A DNA stretch of 64,000 bases from an uncultured Flavobacteriales bacterium (GCA_903939755.1 CAJAII010000008.1:124001-188000), one strand, 5' to 3'; shown: positions 16,230 through 26,149, numbered from the stretch's first letter. The notes: generated from the letters alone by a model not told the origin. Numbers and translations are program-made.

Positions 16230-17549
16230 CTACAGCTTTACTATTCTTTTTGTTAGCTTTTGGTCAGCTTGTTCGCTTTGTAGAAAATAACATCCTGCTG
16301 GAAAGTTAGAAAGGTCGATGATCGTTTCTGAAGTGGTAGGGATAATCTCCATTAGGTGTTTTCCAAAGCAATCTACAAGTATAATTCGTTTGGTTTCCTT
16401 AGTATGTCGAATGGTTAATTCATCGCGTGTTGGGTTGGGAAAGACTTCCATTTCGATGTTGTTATTTTCTCCCAAACCAATATTATTGTCAGTTCTGTAT
16501 AATACGTTATCAATATAGACAACGCCAGAACCTGCAGGAGCGGCAGAAATAATAAGCTGCGCGATGTGTTGTGTGCTATTCAAGGAGATGAAATTACTCA
16601 ATGGAATGTCGTAAGTGTTCCACTGTTCTAATGTAGGGACAAAGGACAATTCGTGCTCGCTGTCATCGCCACCTGAATAGGCCATATCAGCCCCAAAATC
16701 AACCAGTTTAATTTTTAAATTAGTGATATTGGTAGTCCAAGCATCTATTCTGAGGTGGGTCATTGTGCTTACATTTAGAATATTCGCTCCTAATGTTTCG
16801 ATTCCCACGTAATCCAAGTTGGTATATTTCTTAGTGTCGTTTCCTGTAATTTGTAGATTGCTAAGTGTTCCTTGCGACCATACGGCTTGCCAAGTGTCAA
16901 CGCTTACGTTCGTGTAAGGATTGCTGAACATGGAAATAACGTTTGTAGCATTATAAGTTGGTGTTGGTGCCGCTACCATAGGTTCGTTTAATGGAGGGCC
17001 CTGATTGCTAAATTTGATATTGTCGAAATAACAGATGTTGTCTTGGTTGCGTTGTTGAAAATCTGGAAAAATAATGATTTGATCGATACCTGTAGAAGAA
17101 GGTGCTCCAACGATGGCACTGAAATCAAATGTCAATTCTTCCCACTGATTGATGAGTGTATTGCTAACCAATAGTTCTCCCGTAGAAGCACCTGCAGGAG
17201 TCGCAAACTTTATCCCAACAGGGCTAATAATTGGTTTGTAGACCATAATTTTTACAATGCAATTACTCGCTGTTAAAGTAAACGTACCTATGCCTGCACC
17301 ATGCTGTGACTCACAGCCTGCCCAAGGCATTCCATTTTGTTTAGCAGTAAATTTCGCCACCTGCGCTGAAAGATTTATTCCTGCAGCTGATGGATTGTCA
17401 ACTATTTCTAATGGCGGTTGATTGTCATTTTCAAATACGGTCCAGGTCCAAAGTGTTCCAAAACCACCTGATTCAAATGATATCGGTCCATTCTGCGCCA
17501 AACAGGTGTTCGCTGCGATGATGATAAATAAGAGTAGCGTTTTTTTCAT
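16230..17549 (-). CDS. T9SS-exported protein with galactose-binding-like (CBM-type) modules
   Basis: A 439-residue exported protein. Residues 1-19 form a signal peptide (ends ANTCLAQ). Two beta-sandwich modules can be discerned: about 20-180 (ending NICYFDNIKFSN) and about 190-355 (ending SGVVYIDNVLYR). The ...YIDNV...Y ending is common in carbohydrate-binding modules attached to marine glycosidases. The last 75 residues are a type A T9SS sorting domain, with EVFPNPTRDELTI and LSNFPAGCYFLQ. No glycosidase domain is present, so it is probably a surface glycan-binding protein. It stands alone, with terminators or repeats on both sides. Confidence 0.8.
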   Translation of the reverse strand: MKKTLLLFIIIAANTCLAQNGPISFESGGFGTLWTWTVFENDNQPPLEIVDNPSAAGINLSAQVAKFTAKQNGMPWAGCESQHGAGIGTFTLTASNCIVKIMVYKPIISPVGIKFATPAGASTGELLVSNTLINQWEELTFDFSAIVGAPSSTGIDQIIIFPDFQQRNQDNICYFDNIKFSNQGPPLNEPMVAAPTPTYNATNVISMFSNPYTNVSVDTWQAVWSQGTLSNLQITGNDTKKYTNLDYVGIETLGANILNVSTMTHLRIDAWTTNITNLKIKLVDFGADMAYSGGDDSEHELSFVPTLEQWNTYDIPLSNFISLNSTQHIAQLIISAAPAGSGVVYIDNVLYRTDNNIGLGENNNIEMEVFPNPTRDELTIRHTKETKRIILVDCFGKHLMEIIPTTSETIIDLSNFPAGCYFLQSEQADQKLTKRIVKL

Positions 17550-17647
17550 GGTCGATTGTTTTCTTTTTGTTAAAAGTACAATAATGTTTTGTGAAAGCTT
17601 AAATTATTTTTTTTGACAGTTTTTAATTATACTTTAAGAATATAATT

Positions 17648-17730
17648 TATAACCCCGCAAGGGCTTAGCTTTTTTACGCTGGATGTAATCCAGCGAAAAA
17701 ATAGGAAATGAATCCCTTTTCGGCATGTAT
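17648..17730 (+). repeat. Dispersed intergenic repeat with three hairpins, copy 1
   Basis: About 83 bases that match the reverse complement of 31301-31386. A block of 34 bases is identical (17676-17709), and the flanks differ by only a few changes. The core is a perfect 8-bp inverted repeat, CGCTGGAT-GTA-ATCCAGCG (17677-17695). A first hairpin (AACCCC...) has partly decayed here, and a third, ATCCCTTTTCGGCAT, is also imperfect. It lies 43 bases past the stop of the unknown lipoprotein gene. No coding potential is evident. Confidence 0.85.
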
Positions 17731-17773
17731 CCGCCAGTTATTTTCTATACAGAAGTCAATTAAAGTTACTTCA

Positions 17774-19072
17774 TCATAACTTTTCTAATTCACATTTATT
17801 TATACGCACATAATGGTTGGACCCATTGGGATAATCTTGTGAATTCCCATTAAGTAAAAGAATGTCAATGTAGTTTGAATTTATGGAACTGCCATTAGAC
17901 GCATTACTCAAGTACATATAGTTTCCTGAAACAAAAGAGGGTAATTTGATTTCTCTGAGACTTCCATCGATTCCTTTCTTTATAAATAAACCATTGTACT
18001 TGATACACAGGTAATAGATGGTTCCTTGGTGTTCAATCAGTCTAATTCGATTGATATCATCCATATCTAATGGAATAGGAGTTTCGGTAGATTGTCCGCT
18101 TGCATCTATTTCTAGTTGATAGAAGCTTGATTTCCATTCCGCTGAGGGATCTAGTAGTTTTTGATAAATACCTATTGCCTTGTTAGAGGAACTCAGAAAT
18201 AATTCGCAATTGTCTACTAATCTGTTGCGAGTTGCTGCCAAGGGGTGAGTACTTAAATCACACATAGTTTGGTTGGTCCATGTGCCATTAAATCGATGAA
18301 ATAATTTATTTTTATAATAAATGGCGGGTAATCCGGGACCAACATAATCATCTTGTACAGCCAAAACACAAGGTCCATTTGGTGTTCCTAATACGAAAGG
18401 GTAGTAGTAGGAATTACCCAAATTTTGGCCTGCCATTTCTTCGGTCCAATTGGGTGCATCGACCTGCTTGTAATAGAGTTTAAGGTCTTGGTACAATCCA
18501 AACGAAACATACAGTATATCGTCCGCGCTGATGGATGCTCCAATACGTATGTTGACAGTTTCAGAGGTTCCAGGTGTATGATCAACGATTAATTCTATTG
18601 TATGATTAAATATATCACCACTTTTAGCATTTGGAAAAGTGTAGTGTTTCAGTTTTCCAAGCGACCCATTTTCTGATGGATCAGTTTCTGTAGGTTCAAA
18701 AACGATTAAGTGAATACCGCCTTTTGAATCGACCAAGATATTTGCGGGTCGGGAAGTAGGAATTCCTGCTCCTTTCACCCAAGGTCCATTTCCTGTTTTA
18801 CAATAGAGGTAAACGGTAGAGGGGTTGCTTGCGTTAGGTAAACCGTTAGATAAATTATCATTATCGACAACCGTCATGAAGACTTTATTCTCAAATCGAA
18901 CAATTTTTTGCTGGTTATATCCCCACCAGGTCCCGTTTTCTTGGTGGTACATACTCCCAGGAATACATTCAATGTGTACTTTCATGTTACTCGAACCGTT
19001 TTTTTTACAGCCAAAAAGAACAATCGTTAAGATCAGAAAGAGGGTAGAATAATATTTGCTCAAATTGGTCAT
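17774..19072 (-). CDS. Predicted lipoprotein of unknown function, probable beta-propeller
   Basis: A 432-residue protein with a lipoprotein signal: a hydrophobic stretch followed by the lipobox LFGC (Cys22) and then KKNGSS. The mature part shows repeated strand patterns such as RPANILVDSKGGIHLIVF, ISADDILYVSFG and RLIEHQGTIYYLCIKYNG, each with the form 'value-turn-hydrophobic strand' found in BNR/sialidase-like propellers. I do not recognise a family, and no catalytic residues can be named. It should be anchored to the outer membrane. It is divergent from the barrel gene at 19126, separated by only 53 bases, so the two promoters must overlap. Confidence 0.7.
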   Translation of the reverse strand: MTNLSKYYSTLFLILTIVLFGCKKNGSSNMKVHIECIPGSMYHQENGTWWGYNQQKIVRFENKVFMTVVDNDNLSNGLPNASNPSTVYLYCKTGNGPWVKGAGIPTSRPANILVDSKGGIHLIVFEPTETDPSENGSLGKLKHYTFPNAKSGDIFNHTIELIVDHTPGTSETVNIRIGASISADDILYVSFGLYQDLKLYYKQVDAPNWTEEMAGQNLGNSYYYPFVLGTPNGPCVLAVQDDYVGPGLPAIYYKNKLFHRFNGTWTNQTMCDLSTHPLAATRNRLVDNCELFLSSSNKAIGIYQKLLDPSAEWKSSFYQLEIDASGQSTETPIPLDMDDINRIRLIEHQGTIYYLCIKYNGLFIKKGIDGSLREIKLPSFVSGNYMYLSNASNGSSINSNYIDILLLNGNSQDYPNGSNHYVRINKCELEKL

Positions 19073-19125
19073 AAAAAAGACTTAGATTTATACCAAATTA
19101 ACTATTAATCCTACAATTTAAGATC

Positions 19126-19794
19126 ATGAATCTAAAAAAAATAATATTCATTTGTTTTCTTGTGAACTCCCTTAGTTTTAATTCACAATTGCTTAAAGGA
19201 GATATACTAGTTGATCCTTACGTTGGTATACCAAATTATCCTAACTTGGGAGTATCTAAAATGTTTTCAATTAATACACAGGGATCTGATAGCTATAAAC
19301 TTGTTGGTGGGTTTTTTTCGTATGGTTTTCGTTTAGAGTACATGCTTACTGACAAATTAGGCTTGGGTACAGACTTTAATTATGTAAAGTCGGGTTATAC
19401 TTCGGATTATATCGGTTATCAATACGATGAATTTAATAATCAATTATTTGACACCAATGGTATTGCGCTGCTAATGCCTTATAGTGAGAAGTATACGGCC
19501 GAAAGATACCGTGCAATGGGCAGGTTGAATTATTATTTCTCAAGTAATGAGAAAGTAAATTTTTATGGAGGTCTGGGAATTGGTTATTATGGTGTTAATC
19601 GATCTTTCACTACTACGCCATATGATCCCTCAAGTGCAAGTTTTATTAACTTCGTTGATGAGGTTTTATTCCCTATCAGTTTTCGTTTGGCAATAGGCGC
19701 TAAATTTTACTTTACCCGTAATTTTGGAGGACACGTTGAACTGGGAAGTTTTGGCGGAGGTACAATCCAATTTGGCGTTTCGGCTAAATTCTAA
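19126..19794 (+). CDS. Outer-membrane beta-barrel protein
   Basis: A 222-residue exported protein with a signal peptide (MNLKKIIFICFLVNSLSFNS). The mature chain has alternating amphipathic strands: GFFSYGFRLEYMLTDKLGLG, MGRLNYYFSSNEKVNFYGGL, ISFRLAIGAKFYFTRNFGGH and a last strand ending IQFGVSAKF. The terminal Phe is typical of BamA-recognised barrels, and the fold resembles OmpW/OmpA-type porin-like barrels (DUF family unknown). It is the intact relative of the remnant at 15987. A bidirectional terminator with a perfect stem follows. Confidence 0.82.
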   Translation: MNLKKIIFICFLVNSLSFNSQLLKGDILVDPYVGIPNYPNLGVSKMFSINTQGSDSYKLVGGFFSYGFRLEYMLTDKLGLGTDFNYVKSGYTSDYIGYQYDEFNNQLFDTNGIALLMPYSEKYTAERYRAMGRLNYYFSSNEKVNFYGGLGIGYYGVNRSFTTTPYDPSSASFINFVDEVLFPISFRLAIGAKFYFTRNFGGHVELGSFGGGTIQFGVSAKF

Positions 19795-19810
19795 GAAATG
19801 CATTAAATGA

Positions 19811-19842
19811 AAAAGCCATCCATCAAGAGATGGATGGCTTTT
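19811..19842. terminator. Bidirectional terminator between barrel gene and aconitase gene
   Basis: A perfect 14-bp stem (AAAAGCCATCCATC / GATGGATGGCTTTT) with a four-base loop AAGA and an extended T-run. It lies between two convergent genes and resembles the terminator at 16121-16154. Confidence 0.9.
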
Positions 19843-19867
19843 TTTTTATGCGCTATAGCTTAGGATT

Positions 19868-22132
19868 TTAGTTTTCCATTAACTTAATCAAATTCAAGGC
19901 CGACCCTGCCTTAAACCAATCTATTTGAGAGCTATTGTAGGTGTGATTCAATAAAATTGTATCCGTTTTACCAGTTGAATGAACAATTTCTAAGGTCAAT
20001 GCTTTGCCGGGTTGGAATGATGTTAAATCAATAAAGTTGAAAGTGTCATCTTCTTGTATTTTATCATAATCTGCTTCATTTTGAAAAGTAAGGCCTAACA
20101 TTCCTTGTTTTTTGAGATTAGTTTCATGGATACGTGCGAATGATTTCACGATTACTGCAGTTACACCTAGATGTCTTGGCTCCATGGCCGCATGCTCACG
20201 GGAGGAACCCTCTCCGTAGTTATGGTCTCCCACAACAATTGTTGGAATACCAGCCGCTTTATAGGCTCGTTGCACCGCAGGAACTTCTCCGTAATTTAAT
20301 GTAAGTGAATTTTTGACACAATTTGCTTTGCCATTAAAGGCATTTTCGGCACCGATCAATAAATTGTTGGAGATGTTATCCAAATGTCCACGGTATTTAA
20401 GCCAAGGCCCCGCCATAGAAATATGGTCGGTTGTACATTTGCCTATTGCTTTGATAAGCAACTTGGCTCCTGTAATGTTTTCGCCGTCCCACATTGGAAA
20501 ATTGTCTAATAATTGCAACCTAGAAGAATCTTCAGCAACAATAATTTGAACACTTGCTCCATCTTCAGCAGGTGCTTGATAACCATTGTCTTCTACCGAA
20601 AAGCCTAATAAAGGTAGTTCGTCACCTTGTGGTGGCGAGAATTTAAACGCTTCCCCTTCTTTATTTATTAACGAGTCAGTTAATGGATTAAATCCAAGGT
20701 CACCAGATATTGCAATCGCAGCAACTATTTCTGGCGAGGCTACAAAAGCGTGTGTATTTGGATTGCCATCAGCACGTTTAGAAAAATTACGATTAAACGA
20801 ATGTATAATGGTATTTTTTTCTTGTTTTTCTGATCCTTCGCGTGACCATTGTCCTATACACGGACCGCATGCATTGGTGAATATTTTGGTTCCCATTTTA
20901 TTAAAATCTTCCAATATCCCATCGCGTTCTGCTGTAAAGCGTACTTGTTCAGAACCAGGATTGATTCCAAATTCAGCCTTTGGCATAATCCCATTGGCAA
21001 CAGCTTGTTTTACAATCGATGCTGCTCTAGCTAAATCTTCATACGATGAATTCGTACATGAACCAATTAATCCCCATTCCACTTTTGTTGGCCATGCATT
21101 TGCCGCTGCGTCGCCCTTCATTTTTGAAATTGGCGTCCCACGATCTGGCGTGAAAGGGCCATTGATATGAGGCTCTAATTCACTAAGATTTATTTCTATT
21201 AATTGATCAAAATAGGCTGTTGGATTCTCGTATACTTCAGGATCTCCAGTCAAATGTTCTGCTATCTGATCTGCTGCACTCACTACTTCTGCTCTTCCCG
21301 TCGCATTCAAATACCGTCGCATTGATTCATCGTATCCAAAGGTTGAAGTGGTGGCGCCGATTTCAGCTCCCATATTACAAATAGTCCCTTTTCCTGTACA
21401 GGATAAGGAAAGTGCTCCTTCTCCAAAATATTCGACTACTGCACCTGTTCCTCCTTTCACGGTTAAAATATCTGCGACCTTAAGAATTACATCTTTCGCA
21501 GAGGTCCAACCGTTTAGTTTTCCTGTTAATTTTACTCCGATTAATTTAGGGAACTTTAATTCCCATGCCATTGCTGCCATTACATCTACTGCATCCGCTC
21601 CACCAACTCCAATGGCAATCATTCCTAAACCTCCAGCGTTGACGGTATGAGAATCTGTTCCAATCATCATTCCACCAGGAAAGGCATAGTTCTCTAACAC
21701 AACTTGATGGATAATTCCTGCTCCTGGCTTCCAAAATCCAATACCATATTTATTGGAAATAGAGGATAGAAAATTAAAAACTTCGTTGTTTTGATTGAGC
21801 GATTCTTGCAAGTCTTTGGTTGCACCAAGTTTTGCTTGGATAAGATGATCCGCATGAACGGTGGAAGGAACGGCTACCTTCTTTTTACCTGCTTGCATAA
21901 ATTGAAGCAAGGCCATTTGCGCAGTGGCATCTTGCATTGCTACACGATCAGGTGCAAAATCTACATAGGAGTTTCCACGGGTATATGCTTCTGTTGCGTT
22001 ACCTTCCCAAAGGTGTGTATAAAGAATTTTTTCTGTCAATGTTAGTGGTCGCCCAACTAATTTTCTTGCTGCTTCTATTCTTGTTGGATACAAGGAATAG
22101 ATTCTTTTAATCATGTCAATATCAAAAACCAT
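19868..22132 (-). CDS. acnA: Aconitate hydratase
   Basis: A 754-residue TCA-cycle enzyme that interconverts citrate and isocitrate using a [4Fe-4S] cluster. The cluster cysteines are visible in [14 protein letters not shown] and [11 protein letters not shown]. Other signatures are [40 protein letters not shown] and, in the swivelling domain, [22 protein letters not shown]. The length and N-terminus fit the mitochondrial-type aconitases that are usual in Bacteroidota. The gene is monocistronic. The symbol follows common usage; the protein is not the longer E. coli AcnA form. Confidence 0.96.
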   Translation of the reverse strand: MVFDIDMIKRIYSLYPTRIEAARKLVGRPLTLTEKILYTHLWEGNATEAYTRGNSYVDFAPDRVAMQDATAQMALLQFMQAGKKKVAVPSTVHADHLIQAKLGATKDLQESLNQNNEVFNFLSSISNKYGIGFWKPGAGIIHQVVLENYAFPGGMMIGTDSHTVNAGGLGMIAIGVGGADAVDVMAAMAWELKFPKLIGVKLTGKLNGWTSAKDVILKVADILTVKGGTGAVVEYFGEGALSLSCTGKGTICNMGAEIGATTSTFGYDESMRRYLNATGRAEVVSAADQIAEHLTGDPEVYENPTAYFDQLIEINLSELEPHINGPFTPDRGTPISKMKGDAAANAWPTKVEWGLIGSCTNSSYEDLARAASIVKQAVANGIMPKAEFGINPGSEQVRFTAERDGILEDFNKMGTKIFTNACGPCIGQWSREGSEKQEKNTIIHSFNRNFSKRADGNPNTHAFVASPEIVAAIAISGDLGFNPLTDSLINKEGEAFKFSPPQGDELPLLGFSVEDNGYQAPAEDGASVQIIVAEDSSRLQLLDNFPMWDGENITGAKLLIKAIGKCTTDHISMAGPWLKYRGHLDNISNNLLIGAENAFNGKANCVKNSLTLNYGEVPAVQRAYKAAGIPTIVVGDHNYGEGSSREHAAMEPRHLGVTAVIVKSFARIHETNLKKQGMLGLTFQNEADYDKIQEDDTFNFIDLTSFQPGKALTLEIVHSTGKTDTILLNHTYNSSQIDWFKAGSALNLIKLMEN

Positions 22133-22298
22133 ACGTTAATTTCTTAAAAATAATGAGTAAAATTAAGAATTTTGCTCGAGGAGTCACTGCTAAAAACCGA
22201 TATTTTTTCCTTAAATGAATCATAATTGTTTTTTGATTCGTTCTTAGGCCTAAAATTAAATTAGTATTTTTAAGAGCCAACAAGTACCTTTGGTATTA

Positions 22299-23354
22299 GT
22301 GTTAAGAAAACTTAAAATTATTGATCTTTCTACAGTATTGGCAGGGCCATCTGTAGCTACTTTCTTTGCTGAATTAGGAAGTGAAGTCATTAAAATTGAA
22401 AACAAAAACAATCCAGACGTAACTCGATCGTGGTTTTCAAAAGGAGAGGAAGCTGGACAATTATCGGCGTATTTTGCAAGTATTAATTATAAAAAAGAAT
22501 ACAGAAAGTTAGATTTTTTGGATTCGAACGATCACGCTTTGTTTTTAAAAGAAGTAGTGAATGCAGATATACTTATCAGTAATTTTAAAAAGGGGGATGA
22601 AGAAAAACTCAATCTAACAGATGATTTTCTGCGATCTGTGAATCCCCAATTAATTATTGGAAAAATAAGTGGGTTTAGCCACGAAAGTGATCGGGTAGCC
22701 TATGACTTGATTCTACAAGCTGAAACAGGTTTCATGTCAATTAATGGCACAAAGGAAAGTGGACCCTTGAAATTACCAGTTGCACTGATTGATGTCTTAG
22801 CTGCACATCAATTAAAAGAAGGATTGCTCCTCGCACTTTTAGATTTAAAAGAAAATGGAACGGCAAGAACGGTGGAGGTATCGCTTTATGATACGGCGAT
22901 TTGTAGCTTAATGAATCAAGCATCTAATTATTTGATGACAGGAATACTCCCTGAACGAATGGGGAGTTTGCATCCTAATATTGCGCCTTATGGTGAATTG
23001 TTTCAAACGTTGGATCAAAAAACGATCACTTTTGCCATTGGTAGTAACCTCCATTTTTTAAAATTATGCCTTTATTTTAATTTGAAGTCCTTGCCAACGG
23101 ATGTGCGATATGCGGATAATAAAAGCCGCGTGATTAACCGCTCATCGCTATACGACTATTTATCAGATCAAGTTTGTCTTAAAACGGCAGAGGAAATTTC
23201 TACTGCCATGCGTCAAGAAAAGGTTCCTTATGGCATTGTAAAAAATTTAGCCGAGGTTTTGAATAGTGATGTGGCCAATGACATGGTAAAATCAGAAATA
23301 ATTGACACAACTTTTAGCAAAAGAATGCCTCAAATTGCGTTCAAATGGAAATAG
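22299..23354 (+). CDS. CaiB/BaiF-family (class III) CoA-transferase
   Basis: A 351-residue enzyme of the formyl-CoA transferase/alpha-methylacyl-CoA racemase fold. The N-terminus LKIIDLSTVLAGPSVATFFAELGSEVIKIE is diagnostic, split here by VLAGP; the catalytic Asp sits in LPVALIDVLAAH. EVSLYDTAICSLMNQ and PNIAPYGELFQT are also family features. The chain is slightly short for the family (about 400). An upstream TTG is in frame but lies inside a perfect -7 box, TACCTTTG (22285-22292), so the GTG nine bases later is a better start and may be leaderless. The substrate cannot be predicted. It overlaps the following GNAT gene by ten bases. Confidence 0.88.
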   Translation: MLRKLKIIDLSTVLAGPSVATFFAELGSEVIKIENKNNPDVTRSWFSKGEEAGQLSAYFASINYKKEYRKLDFLDSNDHALFLKEVVNADILISNFKKGDEEKLNLTDDFLRSVNPQLIIGKISGFSHESDRVAYDLILQAETGFMSINGTKESGPLKLPVALIDVLAAHQLKEGLLLALLDLKENGTARTVEVSLYDTAICSLMNQASNYLMTGILPERMGSLHPNIAPYGELFQTLDQKTITFAIGSNLHFLKLCLYFNLKSLPTDVRYADNKSRVINRSSLYDYLSDQVCLKTAEEISTAMRQEKVPYGIVKNLAEVLNSDVANDMVKSEIIDTTFSKRMPQIAFKWK

Positions 23355-23776
23355 AAATTAGGTCACCACTTACCCAAACGGAATGGGAAGCCTATTACGA
23401 TTTAAGGTTTCGGGTACTTCGCGCACCGTGGAATCAACAAAAAGGGAGTGAACGAGACGCACAGGAGGCCGAAGCGGAGCATTTTGCGGTTTTTAAAGAG
23501 CAACAAATTATTGCGGTTGGTAGGTTGGATCAACTAAACGAATCTACTTGTCAAGTTAGGTTTATGGCGGTAGACCCTTTATTTCAAGGAAAAAATATAG
23601 GCAAATCCTTGATGGAATTTATTTTGATTCATTCTCAGAAGAAGCAAGAAAAAAATGTCATCTTGCACGCAAGAGAAATGGCAGTGCCATTTTATGAACG
23701 AATGGGTTTTCAGGTTACCGAGAAATCGCACTTGTTGTTTGGAGAAATCCAACATTATTTAATGCAAAAAAAATAA
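23345..23776 (+). CDS. GNAT-family N-acetyltransferase
   Basis: A 143-residue single-domain acetyltransferase. The acetyl-CoA-binding motif A is VRFMAVDPLFQGKNIGKSLM (about 78-97), where Q-G-K-N-I-G matches the Q/R-x-x-G-x-G/A loop. ILHAREMAVPFYERMGFQVT is the usual C-terminal motif B region. The N-terminal LTQTEWEAYYDLRFRVLRAP resembles the ElaA/YjgM-like subgroup. The substrate is unknown. It is translationally coupled to the CoA-transferase gene and ends in a hairpin terminator that overlaps its stop codon. Confidence 0.88.
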   Translation: MEIEIRSPLTQTEWEAYYDLRFRVLRAPWNQQKGSERDAQEAEAEHFAVFKEQQIIAVGRLDQLNESTCQVRFMAVDPLFQGKNIGKSLMEFILIHSQKKQEKNVILHAREMAVPFYERMGFQVTEKSHLLFGEIQHYLMQKK

Positions 23777-23800
23777 GGCTAGTTTTCACCAGCCTTATTT
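23771..23800. terminator. Bidirectional terminator between GNAT and subtilase genes
   Basis: A 10-bp stem (AAATAAGGCT / AGCCTTATTT) with a 10-base loop. On the minus strand it is followed by a run of eight T, making it a strong terminator for the convergent subtilase gene. On the plus strand the T-run is short. Confidence 0.8.
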
Positions 23801-23837
23801 CAACTTAACTTAACTTAACCTAACCTAACTAACTTAC
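23801..23837. repeat. Pentanucleotide tandem repeat
   Basis: About seven copies of a five-base unit, CTTAA changing to CCTAA, occupy the gap between the terminator and the end of the subtilase gene. One unit is shortened to four bases. No coding role is seen. Confidence 0.75.
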
Positions 23838-25981
23838 TATAATACGATTAGTTTCTTTGAAGCTATTTTTTCGTTTTGTATGTACAAGTTAACAAAATAG
23901 ATACCTGATTCTAAGTTTTCCACTTGAAATTCATTTAAACCAAGCACGCTTTTTTTGCTGATCATTTTACCGTTTGAATCAGTAATAAAGATTTCATCTA
24001 CTTTGTTGTTATTCCATTTTATGGTTGCATCATTATTGGTTGGATTTGGGAAAATCATCCATTCGTTATTTTCTACTTCACTCACTGAGTTCGTGTTTTC
24101 GAAAATCACTTCTCCTGCAGTTGTTGCTTGACATCCATTCGCATCTGTTACGGTTACCGTGTATAATCCAGGTGCTAGATTTGTTAAATCTTCTGATGTT
24201 TCATTGTTGTTCCACTGGTAAGTGTAAGCAGGTGTCCCACCGATAACACTTAGGTCTATTGTACCGTTATTACTGTTGTCAGCGCTTGTTGCAGTTGCAG
24301 AAAGAATTAGTGCACTTGCTTCACTAATGGTGTAAGTGAATTCTGTACTACATCCATTTCCATCTCTTAACGTTAACTGATAGGTTCCTGGATTTAAATT
24401 GCTAAGGTCTTCAGTTGTTGCCCCGTTGTCCCATGCGTATATATAGGAAGGAACCCCTTGAACGACAGTTACATCGATTGCCCCATTTGCAAGTCCGAAA
24501 CAGCTTACATTTGTTTGAATGCTTGTAATTAAAGTAGGTGCATTAGTTGATACTTGAATCGTGGTATCAATCATACAGCCACGAGCATCTGTAATATTAA
24601 TAGCGTAAAGTCCGATACTTAAGCTGTCCTGATTTAAGCCAATAAAATTGTTTGACCATTGAACTGTGTATGGTCCTTGTCCGCCAGCAGGGCTAATTGA
24701 AATACTTCCAGAGTTACCAGTACATGTCCCAGTTATTTCGGCATTTGTTTGAATAGGTGTTGTAATGAAGTTACTTGCCATTAGTACCGCTGCGTTAGCG
24801 TCTACTCTTCCTGCCCCAATCTTTCCAGCATAGTTTGGATTTAGATTATCGATGTTTACTGAGCTGTTTTTTAAGATATACTCGATATCTAAGTTGCTAA
24901 GACATGGATTCACATCAAGCATTAATGCTACAACACCACTAATTAGGGGAGCAGCATAAGAGGTTCCTGAACTTGTAAGGTACCATCCCGGTGCCGCTGA
25001 AATAGCCACGTCGTAACCTGGTGCGCATAAGTCTACTGTTGCATTATGTTGGTGAGTACTTAATGGGTCGCCAGAAATTTTTTCGTGGTTATCATTTGGA
25101 CCAATACTTGTTACAGAAAATACATTCGCTAATGCCGCTGGGTAAACCAATTGCTCCGCTCCACCACACGTGTTGCCATTCCCTGCTGCAGCAATAATAA
25201 AGCTACCATTGTTATACGCTTCATTGATGACATCTTGGATATATTGGTTGTAGAAACATCCTGCGGTCCAACTTAGATTAATAATATCCATTCCTGCATA
25301 GGTTGCAACAAGAATTTCATTAAAAGACATTTGATATAAAGCCAAAGAGCTATTAAATCCGATGGAGCTTTTACCTAAATTATTGTCCGTGTTTCCAGCT
25401 GCGATAATTGCTACTGCTGTTCCGTGTGTTTGTGTAGTGGTATTCGTTGCATCATAATGGGTCACTTTACCTAGTAATTCATCGTGATTTACATAATAAT
25501 TCTGATCGGAGATACCGATAACAACTGAACTGTCTCCATGTGTAATGTCCCATGCGCTGTTTGCATTGATTAAATTAAGTGCATAATCATTTGCAAACTC
25601 AATTGAATAATCATTTGGGGTGTATAGTGTTTCGTATTTTGGTGCAATTACAATTCCTTGAGCAATTGTTGGAACTTTTGAAAAGGCTTCAACTAAATCT
25701 TGCTCGTTGCAGTTACAAGTTATTTCGTATACGTTCTGTAATTTTTCTTGTTTAGAAGCAGGTAATGCCTTAACAACATTTGTAATAGACAAGGTTGAAA
25801 TTAACGTGTTAAAAGATGGATTACTAGAAACAAGATTGCCGTCTGAATTAACACTAGGAATTATTCCTTCAGTAGATATAGTTGCCCAGATTTGAGATTT
25901 TTCTTGACTGTAACTAGTAAAAGCCAAAATTCCGATTGCAAATACTAAGAAAATTTTCGAGGAGTAGTTGTTGTTTTTCAT
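23837..25981 (-). CDS. Secreted subtilisin-like (S8) protease with three SprB-type repeats and T9SS tail
   Basis: A 714-residue exported protease. A signal peptide (residues about 1-25) and a propeptide region precede the S8 domain at about 140-405. The catalytic His is in QTHGTAVAIIAAG and Ser in SSGTSYAAPLISG. The Asp motif is unusual: VVIGISDQNYYVNHDEL in place of the normal VAVIDTGV, with the Asp retained. AAAGNGNTCGG supplies the oxyanion Asn. Three SprB-like repeats of about 70 residues follow (about 410-625), each with G..PY.Y.W.N and D..GC. The last 75 residues are a type A sorting domain (WMIFPNPTNNDATIKW). It is likely secreted by T9SS. Confidence 0.92.
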   Translation of the reverse strand: MKNNNYSSKIFLVFAIGILAFTSYSQEKSQIWATISTEGIIPSVNSDGNLVSSNPSFNTLISTLSITNVVKALPASKQEKLQNVYEITCNCNEQDLVEAFSKVPTIAQGIVIAPKYETLYTPNDYSIEFANDYALNLINANSAWDITHGDSSVVIGISDQNYYVNHDELLGKVTHYDATNTTTQTHGTAVAIIAAGNTDNNLGKSSIGFNSSLALYQMSFNEILVATYAGMDIINLSWTAGCFYNQYIQDVINEAYNNGSFIIAAAGNGNTCGGAEQLVYPAALANVFSVTSIGPNDNHEKISGDPLSTHQHNATVDLCAPGYDVAISAAPGWYLTSSGTSYAAPLISGVVALMLDVNPCLSNLDIEYILKNSSVNIDNLNPNYAGKIGAGRVDANAAVLMASNFITTPIQTNAEITGTCTGNSGSISISPAGGQGPYTVQWSNNFIGLNQDSLSIGLYAINITDARGCMIDTTIQVSTNAPTLITSIQTNVSCFGLANGAIDVTVVQGVPSYIYAWDNGATTEDLSNLNPGTYQLTLRDGNGCSTEFTYTISEASALILSATATSADNSNNGTIDLSVIGGTPAYTYQWNNNETSEDLTNLAPGLYTVTVTDANGCQATTAGEVIFENTNSVSEVENNEWMIFPNPTNNDATIKWNNNKVDEIFITDSNGKMISKKSVLGLNEFQVENLESGIYFVNLYIQNEKIASKKLIVL

Positions 25982-26149
25982 GTCCGTTTATTTTAGTTGT
26001 TTGTATCTATGACACAAAGGACTTAATATTAAAAAGCTTACAGAACAACTTTTATAGGGTGGGGTGATAAAATACACTATGCTACTAATTAAGCAATACG
26101 TAGTTTATCAGTTTGACTAGGTATTTATACGTAGTCAAAAGGGTGGGGA

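Noticed and set aside
17648-17730. Rho-independent terminator for the lipoprotein gene
   Set aside because: The hairpin is followed by an A-rich, not T-rich, stretch in the needed orientation only in part, and the same sequence recurs elsewhere in inverted orientation, so it is better described as a dispersed repeat. A side role in termination is possible.
20586-21170. Long plus-strand frame of 194 codons
   Set aside because: It is antisense to the aconitase gene, whose iron-sulfur and active-site motifs are intact.
22133-22298. tRNA or riboswitch in the gap between aconitase and CoA-transferase genes
   Set aside because: No cloverleaf, T-loop or known riboswitch core was found; the gap holds promoter-like sequence only.
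23801-23837. Telomere-like repeat
   Set aside because: It is only about 37 bases long, lies inside the chromosome between two genes and has a five-base unit; there is no reason to expect a linear end.
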